Source: Streptomyces sp. NBC_01471 (GTDB lineage: Bacteria; Actinomycetota; Actinomycetes; Streptomycetales; Streptomycetaceae). Taken from it: a stretch of 64,000 nucleotides of DNA. Within the stretch, counting starts at the first letter, position 1. The number at the start of each line of letters is the position of its first letter. Below the pieces are notes generated by a model, which saw nothing but the letters and a program-made list of their open reading frames with translations, was not told the origin of the DNA and made no database searches. The position numbers and the translations under genes are program-made. The stretch covers positions 1,550,001 through 1,614,000 of the forward strand of contig NZ_CP109450.1 in NCBI RefSeq assembly GCF_041438865.1. The letters run 5' to 3'. Positions 17,636-26,301 of this stretch are shown here, piece by piece.

Positions 17636-18883
17636 TCAGACAGGCAACGTGACACGCATCACGAGGCCACCGCCCTCGCGGGGCTCCGCGATGATACGGC
17701 CTCCGTGAGCCCGGGCGACCGAGCGCGCGATGGACAGGCCGAGTCCGACCCCCTTGTCGCTGCCGGTCCGCTCGGTGCGCAGGCGCCTGAACGGCTCGAA
17801 GAGGTTGTCGATCTCGTAAGCGGGAACCACGGGACCCGTGTTCGAAACCACCAGCAGCGCCTGGCCGGGCTGCAGTTCGGTGGTGACCTCCACCCAGCCG
17901 TCCTCCGCGACGTTGTAGCGCACGGCGTTCTGGACCAGGTTGAGGGCGATCCGCTCCAGCAGGATGCCGTTGCCCTGAACGACCGCGGGCGACTGCTGCC
18001 CGCGGATCTCCACCCCCTTCGTCGCTGCCTCGGCGAGGGTCTGGTCGATGGCGCGGGTCGCCACCTCGGCCAGGTCGACCGGCTTCCGCTCGACGATCTG
18101 GTTGTCGCTGCGGGCGAGCAGCAGCAGCCCCTCGACCAGCTGCTCACTGCGCTCGTTGGTGGCCAGCAGGGTCTTGCCGAGCTGGGTCAGCTCGACGGGA
18201 GCGCCCGGGTCGGAGAGGTGGACCTCCAGGAGCGTCCGGTTGATCGCCAGCGGCGTGCGGAGTTCGTGCGACGCGTTGGCGACGAACCGCTGCTGCGCCG
18301 TGAAGGCCCGCTCCAGCCGGTCGAGCATCTCGTCGAAGGTGTCGGCGAGCTCCTTGAGCTCGTCGTCCGGGCCGTCCAGCTCGATCCGCCGGGTCAGGTC
18401 CGTACCGGCCACGCGGCGGGCCGTACGGGTCATCCTGCCGAGCGGGGACAGCACCCGGCCGGCCACGGCGTAGCCGAAGGCGAAGGCGATGATGCTGAGG
18501 CCGACGAGGGCGTACAGCGAGCGGGTCAGCAGGTCGTCGAGCGCGTGCTGGCGCTGGGCGGAGACACAGGCCTGGAGGGCTGCGTTCGCCTGGTCCGCCG
18601 AGATGCCGTTCGCCGAAAGGGCCGGGCACGAGTTACTGGTCAGCTGCACCTTGCTGTCGGGAATGAGACGGAACGGCGGCTGGCTGCCGTTGTGCAGCGC
18701 CTGCGCCGCCAGCATGTAGATGATCGTCAGCAGCAGGATCCCGGCGATCAGGAACATCCCGCCGTACAGCAGGGTCAGACGTATCCGGATGGTCGGCCGC
18801 AGCAGCGGGGAGAGGGACTCCGAGCTCTTCGGGTCCCAGGTCGGTTTGGGCGGCGCCGCCGGCGCCGCCGGACTGTTGGCCAC
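17636..18883 (-). CDS. cutS: CutS sensor histidine kinase
   Basis: Membrane sensor kinase, 415 residues. Two transmembrane helices (about 38-60 and 122-142) flank a short extracytoplasmic sensor with a cysteine pair at residues 86 and 106, followed by HAMP, HisKA (NASHELRTPL, His206) and an ATPase domain (NLVQNAVRYN, GVGLGLSIARSVARAHGG). Sequence and context match CutS of the conserved Streptomyces CutRS system. It was first linked to copper; later work, as I recall it, links CutRS to secretion stress and the sensor cysteines to redox sensing. It lies six bases after cutR. Confidence 0.88.
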   Translation of the reverse strand: MANSPAAPAAPPKPTWDPKSSESLSPLLRPTIRIRLTLLYGGMFLIAGILLLTIIYMLAAQALHNGSQPPFRLIPDSKVQLTSNSCPALSANGISADQANAALQACVSAQRQHALDDLLTRSLYALVGLSIIAFAFGYAVAGRVLSPLGRMTRTARRVAGTDLTRRIELDGPDDELKELADTFDEMLDRLERAFTAQQRFVANASHELRTPLAINRTLLEVHLSDPGAPVELTQLGKTLLATNERSEQLVEGLLLLARSDNQIVERKPVDLAEVATRAIDQTLAEAATKGVEIRGQQSPAVVQGNGILLERIALNLVQNAVRYNVAEDGWVEVTTELQPGQALLVVSNTGPVVPAYEIDNLFEPFRRLRTERTGSDKGVGLGLSIARSVARAHGGRIIAEPREGGGLVMRVTLPV

Positions 18884-18890
18884 GGGGCGC

Positions 18891-19544
18891 TCAGATCCGG
18901 TAACCCGAGCCCGGCACGGTCACGATGACCGGGGGCTCACCGAGCTTGCGGCGGAGCGTCATGACGGTCACCCGTACGACGTTGGTGAAGGGATCGGTGT
19001 TCTCGTCCCAGGCCTTCTCCAGGAGTTGTTCGGCCGAGACGACCGCGCCCTCGCTGCGCATCAGCACTTCGAGCACGGCGAACTCCTTGGGCGCCAGCTG
19101 GATCTCGCGGCCCTCCCGGAAGACCTCGCGGCGGTTGGGGTCCAGCTTGATGCCGGCCCGCTCCAGCACGGGCGGCAGCGCGACCGTCGTACGGCGCCCG
19201 AGAGCCCGGACCCGGGCGGTCAGCTCGGTGAACGCGAAGGGCTTGGGCAGATAGTCGTCCGCGCCGAGCTCCAGCCCCTCCACGCGGTCGCTGACGTCGC
19301 CCGAAGCCGTGAGCATCAGGACCCGGGTGGGCATGCCGAGTTCGACGATCTTGCGGCAGACGTCGTCGCCGTGGATCACCGGCAGGTCCCGGTCGAGGAC
19401 CACGACGTCGTAGTCGTTGACCCCGATCCGCTCCAGGGCCGCGGCGCCGTCGTACACGACGTCGACGGCCATGGCCTCCCGGCGAAGTCCGGTGGCCACC
19501 GCATCGGCGAGCAGCTGCTCGTCCTCGACGACGAGTACGCGCAC
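18891..19544 (-). CDS. cutR: CutR response regulator
   Basis: OmpR-family regulator of 217 residues. Receiver: VVEDE and Asp51 (VVLDRDLP), with KPFAF; winged-helix domain ending VPGSGYRI. The GTG start at 19544 is preceded by GGAAGGAC. It matches my recollection of Streptomyces CutR closely. It is encoded upstream of and in the same operon as cutS. Confidence 0.9.
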   Translation of the reverse strand: MRVLVVEDEQLLADAVATGLRREAMAVDVVYDGAAALERIGVNDYDVVVLDRDLPVIHGDDVCRKIVELGMPTRVLMLTASGDVSDRVEGLELGADDYLPKPFAFTELTARVRALGRRTTVALPPVLERAGIKLDPNRREVFREGREIQLAPKEFAVLEVLMRSEGAVVSAEQLLEKAWDENTDPFTNVVRVTVMTLRRKLGEPPVIVTVPGSGYRI

Positions 19545-19852
19545 GGCGCTTGTCCTTCCGTTACAGCCCGTGTCCGGGCAGGTCTGGCCTGGGGTGTGTA
19601 CTTCCATCCTGCCCCGTACGGCCATAAACCGGCTGTAAGGCAGTGCCCGGCAGCGGACGCCGGGGAATTCAGGGATTCCCGGTGCGGTTGAGGTTTCTCT
19701 GAGGCGGAGCAAGGGGAGGACGACTGCACACCCGCCGATCACGCCCTGTACGGGGCGCGCCACACCCCGCTCCGCCACCACCGGGGATGCGTGATCAGTT
19801 GATTACCCTCGGCACACCCCCGTGCCACCGACCCACGACGAGGGGGCGCACC
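19545..19852. other. Divergent promoter region between cutR and a small ORF
   Basis: 308 bases without a supported gene. It should hold the cutRS promoter on the minus strand and that of the small ORF on the plus strand. No defined operator was recognised. Confidence 0.4.
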
Positions 19853-20062
19853 ATGGACGCATTCACCGCAGGTCTGCTGCAGCGTATAAAGACGACCCAG
19901 ACCGACCTGACGCGTGCCCGCGAGTCCGGCGACGACTTCCTCGCGGAGGTCGAGCAGGGCGAGCTGGACGATCTTCACCGCCTCGCCGCCGAGCACGGCG
20001 TGGCGGTCGAGCCGACCCTGACCGCCGAGTCCGGCGCGGACATCCACACCGCGGGCGTCTGA
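19853..20062 (+). CDS. Small conserved hypothetical protein
   Basis: A 69-residue soluble, acidic, predicted helical protein (TAGLLQRIKTTQTDLTRARE, then EVEQGELDDLHRLAAEHGV). ATG 19853 has a GAGGGGG ribosome binding site. Codon use is normal and it is followed by a strong hairpin. I recognise it only as a short protein common in Streptomyces; the function is unknown. Confidence 0.75.
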   Translation: MDAFTAGLLQRIKTTQTDLTRARESGDDFLAEVEQGELDDLHRLAAEHGVAVEPTLTAESGADIHTAGV

Positions 20063-20080
20063 CCCGCACAGCACGCGGTG

Positions 20081-20118
20081 CGAGGCCCCCGGCACCTGGG
20101 ACGGTGCCGGGGGCCTCG
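20081..20118. terminator. Bidirectional terminator
   Basis: Perfect 16-bp inverted repeat (CGAGGCCCCCGGCACC and complement) with a 6-base loop, between convergent small-ORF and suhB stops. Confidence 0.85.
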
Positions 20119-20146
20119 TATGCGCTGCACGCGCCGCCGTTCGCGG

Positions 20147-20947
20147 TCAGTCGTGCCAGGCGCCGTACTGTTCGAGCAGCGTCTGGAGCGGTTCGAAGAC
20201 GCCGGGCGACGCGGCGACCGTCAGGTCGTCCGTCGGGCGCTCCCCCGGCCGTCCGCCGGTCAGTGCTCCCGCCTCGCGGGCGATCAGGTCGCCGGCCGCC
20301 CGGTCCCAGGGGTGCAGCCCCCGCTCGTAGTACCCGTCGAGCCGCCCGGCGGCCACATCGCAGAGGTCGATGGCGGCCGAGCCGCCGCGCCGGATGTCCC
20401 GCAGCTGCGGGATCAGCCGCTGGGCCACGGCCGCCTGGTGGGTGCGCACCGTCGCGACGTAGTTGAAGCCGGTCGACACGAGCGCCTGGTCGAGCGGGGG
20501 CGACGGCCTGCACCGCAGGCGTGCGCCGCCGAGATGGGCCCCGCCGCCGCGCACCGCCTGGAACGTCTCGCCGCGCATCGGGGCCGCCACCACCCCCGCG
20601 ACCGTCTCGCCGTCCTGTTCGGCGGCGATCGAGACGGACCAAGTGGGCAGCCCGTAGAGGTAGTTCACGGTGCCGTCCAGCGGGTCGATGACCCAGCGGA
20701 CACCGGTGCTGCCCTCGGAGCTCGCGCCCTCCTCGCCCAGGAAGCCGTCGTCGGGACGGAAGTCGGCGAGGTAACCCGTGATCAGCCTCTCGGCCGCGAT
20801 GTCCATCTCCGTGACGACATCGATGGGGCTGGACTTGGTCGCCGCCACGCCCAGGTCGGCGGGGCGCCCGTCCCGCAGCAGCGCCCCGGCGCGCCGGGCG
20901 GCCTCCAGGGCCAGTTCGAGCAGTTCGGTGTGGAGCGGGTCGGTCAC
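20147..20947 (-). CDS. suhB: Inositol monophosphatase family protein
   Basis: Mg2+-dependent phosphatase, 266 residues. Metal-binding motifs: GEEG, IDPLDGTVNYLYGLP and, near the C-terminus, HPWDRAAGDLIAREAG. It would dephosphorylate inositol-1-phosphate or a related sugar phosphate. GTG 20947 has an AGAGGGAGAA ribosome binding site. The longer upstream reading is alanine/arginine-rich and unlike the family. Confidence 0.88.
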   Translation of the reverse strand: MTDPLHTELLELALEAARRAGALLRDGRPADLGVAATKSSPIDVVTEMDIAAERLITGYLADFRPDDGFLGEEGASSEGSTGVRWVIDPLDGTVNYLYGLPTWSVSIAAEQDGETVAGVVAAPMRGETFQAVRGGGAHLGGARLRCRPSPPLDQALVSTGFNYVATVRTHQAAVAQRLIPQLRDIRRGGSAAIDLCDVAAGRLDGYYERGLHPWDRAAGDLIAREAGALTGGRPGERPTDDLTVAASPGVFEPLQTLLEQYGAWHD

Positions 20948-20981
20948 GGTTCTCCCTCTGATCGCGCGTAAGGGTTCTGGT

Positions 20982-22094
20982 TCACGCGTACGGGCTGTCG
21001 GCGCCCGCCGCCGCCGGCCTGGCCGTGCGCGCCGGGCAGCAGCCGACCGGGCAGATGTCGTGCGAGGGGCCCAGCTCGCCGAGCGCGCAGCGCTCCACCG
21101 GGCGGCCGCGCTCGGCGGAGGCCCGCTCCAGCACGAGGTCACGTACCGCCGCGGCGAAGCGCGGGTCGGCGCCGACGGTCGCCGAACGTACGACGGGCAG
21201 GCCCAGTTCGGCCGCCTTCGCGACCGCCTCGGTGTCCAGGTCGTACAGGACCTCCATGTGGTCCGACACGAAGCCGATGGGCACCATGACGACCGCGGGC
21301 ACCGCCGCCCCGTGCAGCTCCGTGAGGTGGTCGCAGATGTCCGGCTCCAGCCACGGGGTCTGCGGGGAGCCGCTGCGCGACTGGTAGACGAGCTGCCAGG
21401 GGTGGGCGACGCCGGTCTCCGCGCGGACCTTCTCGACGATCACCCGGGCCACGTCCAGGTGCTCGGCGACGTACGCCCCGCCCCCGGGCCCCGAGCTGTC
21501 GGCGGCGGCGGTGGGGATGGAGTGCGTGGTGAACGCCAGGTGGGCGCCGGCCCGGACAGACTCGTCCAGCTCCGCGAGGGACTTCAGGACGCCGTCGGCC
21601 ATGGGCCCGACGAATCCCGGGTGGTTGAAGTAGTGCCGCAGCTTGTCGACGCGCGGCAGCTCCAGGCCCTCCGCCGCCAGCGTGGCCAGCGCCCCCGCGA
21701 GGTCCTCGCGGTACTGGCGGCAGCCGGAGTACGAGGCGTACGCACTGGTGGCGAGCACGGCGATACGGCGGTGCCCGTCGGCTGTCATCTCGCGCAGAGT
21801 GTCGGTCAGATACGGCGCCCAGTTTCGGTTTCCCCAGTAGACCGGCAGGTCGAGACCGTGTCCGGCGAAGTCCTCGCGGAGCGCGTCGAGGAGGGCGCGG
21901 TTCTGGCCGTTGATGGGGCTGACCCCGTCGAACAGGAAGTAGTGCCGGCCCACTTCCTTGAGCCGTTTCTTCGGGATGCCGCGGCCGCGGGTCACGTTCT
22001 CCAGGAACGGGACCACGTCGTCCGGGCCCTCGGGGCCGCCGAAGGAGAGCAGCAGGAGGGCGTCGTACGGAGCTGGATCACGCTGATCGGACAT
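20982..22094 (-). CDS. hemH: Ferrochelatase (coproporphyrin type)
   Basis: Class of ferrochelatase found in actinobacteria, 370 residues, inserting Fe2+ into coproporphyrin III in the coproporphyrin-dependent haem pathway (also called CpfC). Visible motifs: [14 protein letters not shown] at the start, [23 protein letters not shown] with the metal-site histidine, and [10 protein letters not shown]. Cysteines at 336, 348, 352 and 353 near the C-terminus are consistent with the [2Fe-2S] cluster of actinobacterial enzymes. Confidence 0.93.
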   Translation of the reverse strand: MSDQRDPAPYDALLLLSFGGPEGPDDVVPFLENVTRGRGIPKKRLKEVGRHYFLFDGVSPINGQNRALLDALREDFAGHGLDLPVYWGNRNWAPYLTDTLREMTADGHRRIAVLATSAYASYSGCRQYREDLAGALATLAAEGLELPRVDKLRHYFNHPGFVGPMADGVLKSLAELDESVRAGAHLAFTTHSIPTAAADSSGPGGGAYVAEHLDVARVIVEKVRAETGVAHPWQLVYQSRSGSPQTPWLEPDICDHLTELHGAAVPAVVMVPIGFVSDHMEVLYDLDTEAVAKAAELGLPVVRSATVGADPRFAAAVRDLVLERASAERGRPVERCALGELGPSHDICPVGCCPARTARPAAAGADSPYA

Positions 22095-22233
22095 GCCCCA
22101 GATCCTGCCACCCGGGTCCGACAGGCTCCGGGACCCCCCACGGAACGCCTGGTCGGAGCCGCCCCCCGGTGCTCGGAGCGGCTCATCACCCGTAAGCTGC
22201 GCAAACCATCAGTACGCCTTACCGGAGCCCTTC

Positions 22234-23511
22234 TTGACCAGTCCTTACCGTGCGATCTTCGCCGCCCCCGGTACCAAGGGGTTCTCGGCGGCCGGACTCC
22301 TCGGCCGGATGCCGCTGTCCATGCTGGGCATCGGCGTGGTGACCATGATCTCGCAGCTCACCGGCCGGTACGGGCTGGCCGGCGCGCTCTCGGCGACGCT
22401 CGCGCTGTCCGCCGCCGCCATCGGCCCGCAGATCTCCCGGCTCGTCGACCGGCAGGGACAGCGGCGGGTGCTGCGCCGGGCGACCGTCGTCTCCGCCGTC
22501 GCCGTGGCGGGGCTGCTGGTCTGTGCGCAGCAGCGGCTGCCGGACTGGACGCTCTTCGTCTTCGCGGCCGGCGGGGGCTGCGTCCCGAGTGTCGGCTCGA
22601 TGGTCCGGGCCCGCTGGGCGGCGATCCACCGGGGCGATCCGCGCAAGCTGCACGCGGCGTACTCCTGGGAGTCGATCGTCGACGAGGTGTGCTTCATCTT
22701 CGGTCCGATCCTCTCCATCGGGCTGTCCACCGCCTGGTTCCCCGAGGCGGGTCCGCTGATGGCGGGCGGCTTCCTCGTCGTGGGTGTGTTCTGGCTGACG
22801 GCCCAGCGCGCCACCGAACCGGTCCCGCATCCGCACGGGCACGGCTCCGGCGGCTCCGCGCTGGGCTCACCGGGGCTGCGTCTGCTGGTCCTGACGTTCG
22901 TGGCGACGGGCGCGATCTTCGGGTCGATCGACGTGGTGACGGTGGCGTTCGCCGACGAGCGCGGCCACAAGGCGCTGGCCAGTCTGGTGCTCGCGGTGTA
23001 CGCGCTCGGATCCTGTCTGGCCGGGGCGGTCTTCGGGCTGCTGCATCTCCGGGGGTCCGCTTCCCGCAGGTGGCTGGTGGGGGTGTGCGCGATGGCGCTG
23101 AGTATGATCCCCCTCCAACTGGCCGGGAACCTGCCGTTTCTGGCCGGGGCGCTCTTTGTCGCGGGTCTCTTCGTGGCGCCGACGATGGTGACCACGATGG
23201 CCCTCGTCGAGCAGCACGTACCGCGCAGCAGGCTGACCGAGGGCATGACCTGGACGAGTACCGGGCTCGCCGTCGGTGTGGCACTCGGCTCTTCGGCCGC
23301 CGGCTGGGCGGTCGACGCGGGCGGGGCACGCCAGGGGTATCTGGTGCCGCTCGTGGCGGGAGCGCTCGCGGCCGTGGTGGCGTTGCCCGGGTACCGCCGG
23401 CTCACTGTGCCGGTGCCACTAGACGGGAGCGGGGCGGATGACCGGTACACCAAGAACACCGGCTGCGGCACGGACGGCGACGGCGGTACGGGCGCCGGGG
23501 ACCTGGCGTAA
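22234..23511 (+). CDS. Major facilitator superfamily transporter
   Basis: Twelve-helix MFS protein of about 425 residues (GLLGRMPLSMLGIGVVTMI, DRQGQRRVLRR loop, AYSWESIVDEVCFIFGP). It resembles the unassigned Streptomyces efflux-like MFS group; the substrate is unknown. A TTG start at 22234 was chosen: GGAG lies six bases upstream and family similarity (TSPYRAIFAAPG) begins right after. No ATG or GTG offers a better fit. The 3' end overlaps the oxidase gene by 74 bases. Confidence 0.75.
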   Translation: MTSPYRAIFAAPGTKGFSAAGLLGRMPLSMLGIGVVTMISQLTGRYGLAGALSATLALSAAAIGPQISRLVDRQGQRRVLRRATVVSAVAVAGLLVCAQQRLPDWTLFVFAAGGGCVPSVGSMVRARWAAIHRGDPRKLHAAYSWESIVDEVCFIFGPILSIGLSTAWFPEAGPLMAGGFLVVGVFWLTAQRATEPVPHPHGHGSGGSALGSPGLRLLVLTFVATGAIFGSIDVVTVAFADERGHKALASLVLAVYALGSCLAGAVFGLLHLRGSASRRWLVGVCAMALSMIPLQLAGNLPFLAGALFVAGLFVAPTMVTTMALVEQHVPRSRLTEGMTWTSTGLAVGVALGSSAAGWAVDAGGARQGYLVPLVAGALAAVVALPGYRRLTVPVPLDGSGADDRYTKNTGCGTDGDGGTGAGDLA

Positions 23512-24790
23512 CTGGGCGGGGACCGTCACCGCCCGCCCGGCGCGGGAGGTGACCCCGGCGTCCGCCGCCGAGCTGGCCGACGCCGTCAGGCGGGCGGCCG
23601 ACGAGGGCCTGAAGGTGAAGGCCGTCGGCACCGGCCACTCCTTCACGGCTGCGGCGGCCACCGACGGACTGCTGATACGTCCCGGTCTCCTCACCGGCAT
23701 CCGGGAGATCGACCGCGCGGCGGGCACCGTGACCGTCGAGTCCGGGACTCCGCTGAAGCGGCTCAACCAGGCGCTGGCGCGTGAGGGGCTCACCCTCACG
23801 AACATGGGCGACATCATGGACCAGACGGTGGCGGGCGCCACCAGCACCGGCACCCACGGCACCGGCCGCGAGTCGGCCTCGATATCCGCGCAGATCCGGG
23901 CGCTCGAACTGGTGACGGCGGACGGCTCGGTGCTGACGTGTTCGGCGTCCGAGCACCCCGACGTCTTCGCGGCCGCCCGGATCGGGCTCGGCGCGCTGGG
24001 TGTCGTCACGGCGATCACCTTCGCGGTGGAGCCGGTCTTCCTGCTGACGGCCCGCGAGGAGCCGATGGCCTTCGACCGGGTGACCGCCGAGTTCGACCAG
24101 CTGGTCGCCGAGAACGAGCACTTCGAGTTCTACTGGTTCCCGCACACCGGCAACTGCAACACGAAGCGCAACAACCGCAGTGCGGGGCCGGCCGCCCCGC
24201 CCGGCTGGGTGTCCGGCTGGATCGAGGACGAGCTGCTCTCCAACGGTGTCTTCCAGGCGGCGTGTTCGCTGGGCCGGGCCGTCCCCGCGACGATTCCCGC
24301 GATCGCGAAGATCTCCAGCCGCGCCCTGTCCGCCCGCACCTACACCGACATCCCGTACAAGGTCTTCACAAGTCCGCGCCGGGTGCGCTTCGTGGAAATG
24401 GAGTACGCCCTGCCCCGGGAGGCCTTGGTCGAGGCGCTGCGGGAGGTCAGGGCGATGGTGGAGCGCTCACCGCTGCGGGTGAGCTTCCCCGTCGAGGTCC
24501 GCACGGCGCCCGCGGACGACATCGCGCTCTCCACGGCCTCGGGCCGGGAGAGCGCGTACATCGCGGTGCATCTGTACCGGGGCACTCCGCACCGGGCGTA
24601 CTTCACCGCGGTGGAGCGGATCATGACCGCGCACGGCGGCCGGCCGCACTGGGGCAAGCTGCACACGCGTGACGCGGCGTATCTGGCGGAGGTGTACCCG
24701 CGCTTCGGCGAGTTCACGGCGGTACGCGACCGGCTCGACCCCCAGCGGCTGTTCGGCAACGACTACCTGCGCCGGGTCCTGGGCGACTGA
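23438..24790 (+). CDS. FAD-linked sugar-lactone oxidase family protein
   Basis: VAO-family flavoprotein of 450 residues. The FAD domain contains KAVGTGHSFT (histidine in the covalent-flavin position) and GATSTGTHGTGRES; the C-terminal HWGKLHTRDA and DPQRLFGNDYLRR are typical of D-arabinono-1,4-lactone/L-gulonolactone oxidases and alditol oxidases. It probably oxidises a sugar lactone or polyol with O2; the exact substrate cannot be decided. It starts inside the MFS gene, so the two are co-expressed. Confidence 0.85.
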   Translation: MTGTPRTPAAARTATAVRAPGTWRNWAGTVTARPAREVTPASAAELADAVRRAADEGLKVKAVGTGHSFTAAAATDGLLIRPGLLTGIREIDRAAGTVTVESGTPLKRLNQALAREGLTLTNMGDIMDQTVAGATSTGTHGTGRESASISAQIRALELVTADGSVLTCSASEHPDVFAAARIGLGALGVVTAITFAVEPVFLLTAREEPMAFDRVTAEFDQLVAENEHFEFYWFPHTGNCNTKRNNRSAGPAAPPGWVSGWIEDELLSNGVFQAACSLGRAVPATIPAIAKISSRALSARTYTDIPYKVFTSPRRVRFVEMEYALPREALVEALREVRAMVERSPLRVSFPVEVRTAPADDIALSTASGRESAYIAVHLYRGTPHRAYFTAVERIMTAHGGRPHWGKLHTRDAAYLAEVYPRFGEFTAVRDRLDPQRLFGNDYLRRVLGD

Positions 24791-24840
24791 CCGCTCCCGG
24801 GTGCCGGGCCCCCGGTGGGGGCCCGGCACCCGGGAGCGGT
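24790..24840. terminator. Long bidirectional terminator
   Basis: Perfect 24-bp inverted repeat with a 3-base loop (GGT), filling the gap between two convergent stop codons. It is the longest hairpin found in the window. Confidence 0.9.
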
Positions 24841-24841
24841 G

Positions 24842-25804
24842 TCATCCCGCCGGGTTCTCCGCGCCGGTGTCCGGCGCGTTGTCCTGCCGGCCGGTGCTGT
24901 CGTGGCTGTCGTGCCCCGGAGTGGAGCCCGAGCCGTCACCGGACGAGCCGGACGGCGTCGGATCCGGAGTCTCCCCGCCGCCCGTCGCGGGCTGCGAGGG
25001 GCTGGGCGTCGGATCTGCCGACGTGCCGCTCTTACCGGGATCGGGCTTCGACTGCCCGGTGTCGCCGGATCCGGTGCCCGGCGACGGGTCGGGGCCGGTG
25101 CTCGGCTGCCGGTCGTGCTGCTGCGGGTCCTGGCTCTGCTGCGGATCCGTCGAGACCGCGGGCGCCGGCGAGTGGTGCCGGGTCCCGCTGTCGCCCTGGA
25201 CCACGGAGCCCACGGTCGTCCCCGAGCCGCCGCTGAGGCCGTGCCCCGACAGCAGCTCGAAGCCGGTGATCCCGGCCATCGCGACGACGAACACGACCAG
25301 CGCCGCGAGCGAGGACCGCTTCCAGCCCCGCATCCGTGTCCCGTGGGTCGTGGCCTCGGTGAATCCTTCGCCGACGACCGGTGTCAGGAGCCGCGTCGCA
25401 TCCGGCTCTCCGTCGCCGGGGACCCGGGCGGTCCACTCCGTCCGGTCGGCGTCGAACTGCCCGGGCCACGGCGCCGCGATCGTCGGTGGCGCCTCTCCCG
25501 GTTCCGACGCCCCCGGCACCTGCTGGACCGGGACCTTCAGGACCCTCGGTTTGACCTGGACCGTCACTTCGCGGATCTGCTCCCCGGTGCGCCGGAAGAG
25601 ATGCTGGAAGATCGTGCCGCCACAGGTGGCGATCACACTCACCAGGCCCGCGCCGATGATCGTTCCGTACACGCCGAGCTGCGAGGCAAGCACCGCCGCC
25701 ACCACAGCGGCGAACGCGCTGCCCGCGACCTGCGGGACGCTCAGATCGAGCTGCCTCCTCTTCCCGCTTCCGGCCTCCGTGCCGCCGTCCGGCTTCTGCT
25801 CCAT
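24842..25804 (-). CDS. Hypothetical membrane protein with a Pro/Ser/Asp-rich tail
   Basis: About 320 residues. Two membrane segments are visible: an N-terminal one (VAGSAFAAVVAAVLASQLG continuing to about residue 45) and a central one (LAALVVFVVAMAGITGF). A charged region lies between them. The last 100 residues are low-complexity Pro/Ser/Gly/Asp, probably extracellular. It is not recognised beyond a common Streptomyces architecture. ATG 25804 has AGGGG six bases upstream; ATG 25825 or 25855 are alternatives. Confidence 0.6.
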   Translation of the reverse strand: MEQKPDGGTEAGSGKRRQLDLSVPQVAGSAFAAVVAAVLASQLGVYGTIIGAGLVSVIATCGGTIFQHLFRRTGEQIREVTVQVKPRVLKVPVQQVPGASEPGEAPPTIAAPWPGQFDADRTEWTARVPGDGEPDATRLLTPVVGEGFTEATTHGTRMRGWKRSSLAALVVFVVAMAGITGFELLSGHGLSGGSGTTVGSVVQGDSGTRHHSPAPAVSTDPQQSQDPQQHDRQPSTGPDPSPGTGSGDTGQSKPDPGKSGTSADPTPSPSQPATGGGETPDPTPSGSSGDGSGSTPGHDSHDSTGRQDNAPDTGAENPAG

Positions 25805-26301
25805 CACCAGCCCCTGTTTGCCCATCTGGTTACACCCTGCACCAGAAAGGGACATTTGAGCGAAGTGGATAGTTCCATTTCGGAAGATTGTGTGAAGCAC
25901 AACACCCAGAGGCATACGCGGTCGGCTCACAGGGGGCTCCCCCGCCACCGGCCGCGGGAAGTTCAGCGGCGAGCCGTCCACCCGCTTGGCCCGAATGGAG
26001 TACTGTGGCGAGCCCTGGGCCCGGCCTCCCTCAGGGGTGTCCGGACCAACGGGAGGGGGCCTAAGGCGGCACTCGAACCGGCGGCACCATAGGCACTGCA
26101 CGGGCGCCTCGCTGCACAGAGTGACCGACGGTCGCTCTGCGTCGCAAACAGGTAACCGTGCCATAACGGCGTTCCAGGGCTGAGGCCCGACACGCCGGAT
26201 AACTCGGCAAGGTTGTGGCGTGCTGTACCCGGGCAGGCCACACTCGACTAGCGGAAGCAGCGACGCACGTGACGTCGGCAGGCACCACCCGGGAGGTTCC
26301 C
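25805..26301. other. Region upstream of sepH
   Basis: About 500 bases between the divergent membrane-protein and sepH starts. Only shadow frames are seen. It must contain the sepH promoter, which I could not pinpoint. No tRNA fold was found. Confidence 0.4.

Noticed and set aside
20778..23441. 887-codon open frame across suhB, hemH and the MFS gene
   Set aside because: It spans three genes with recognisable motifs in other frames and has no domains; long open frames are common in high-GC DNA.
25805..26301. Possible tRNA or structured RNA upstream of sepH
   Set aside because: No cloverleaf could be drawn; no T-loop GTTCGA consensus in a suitable place.
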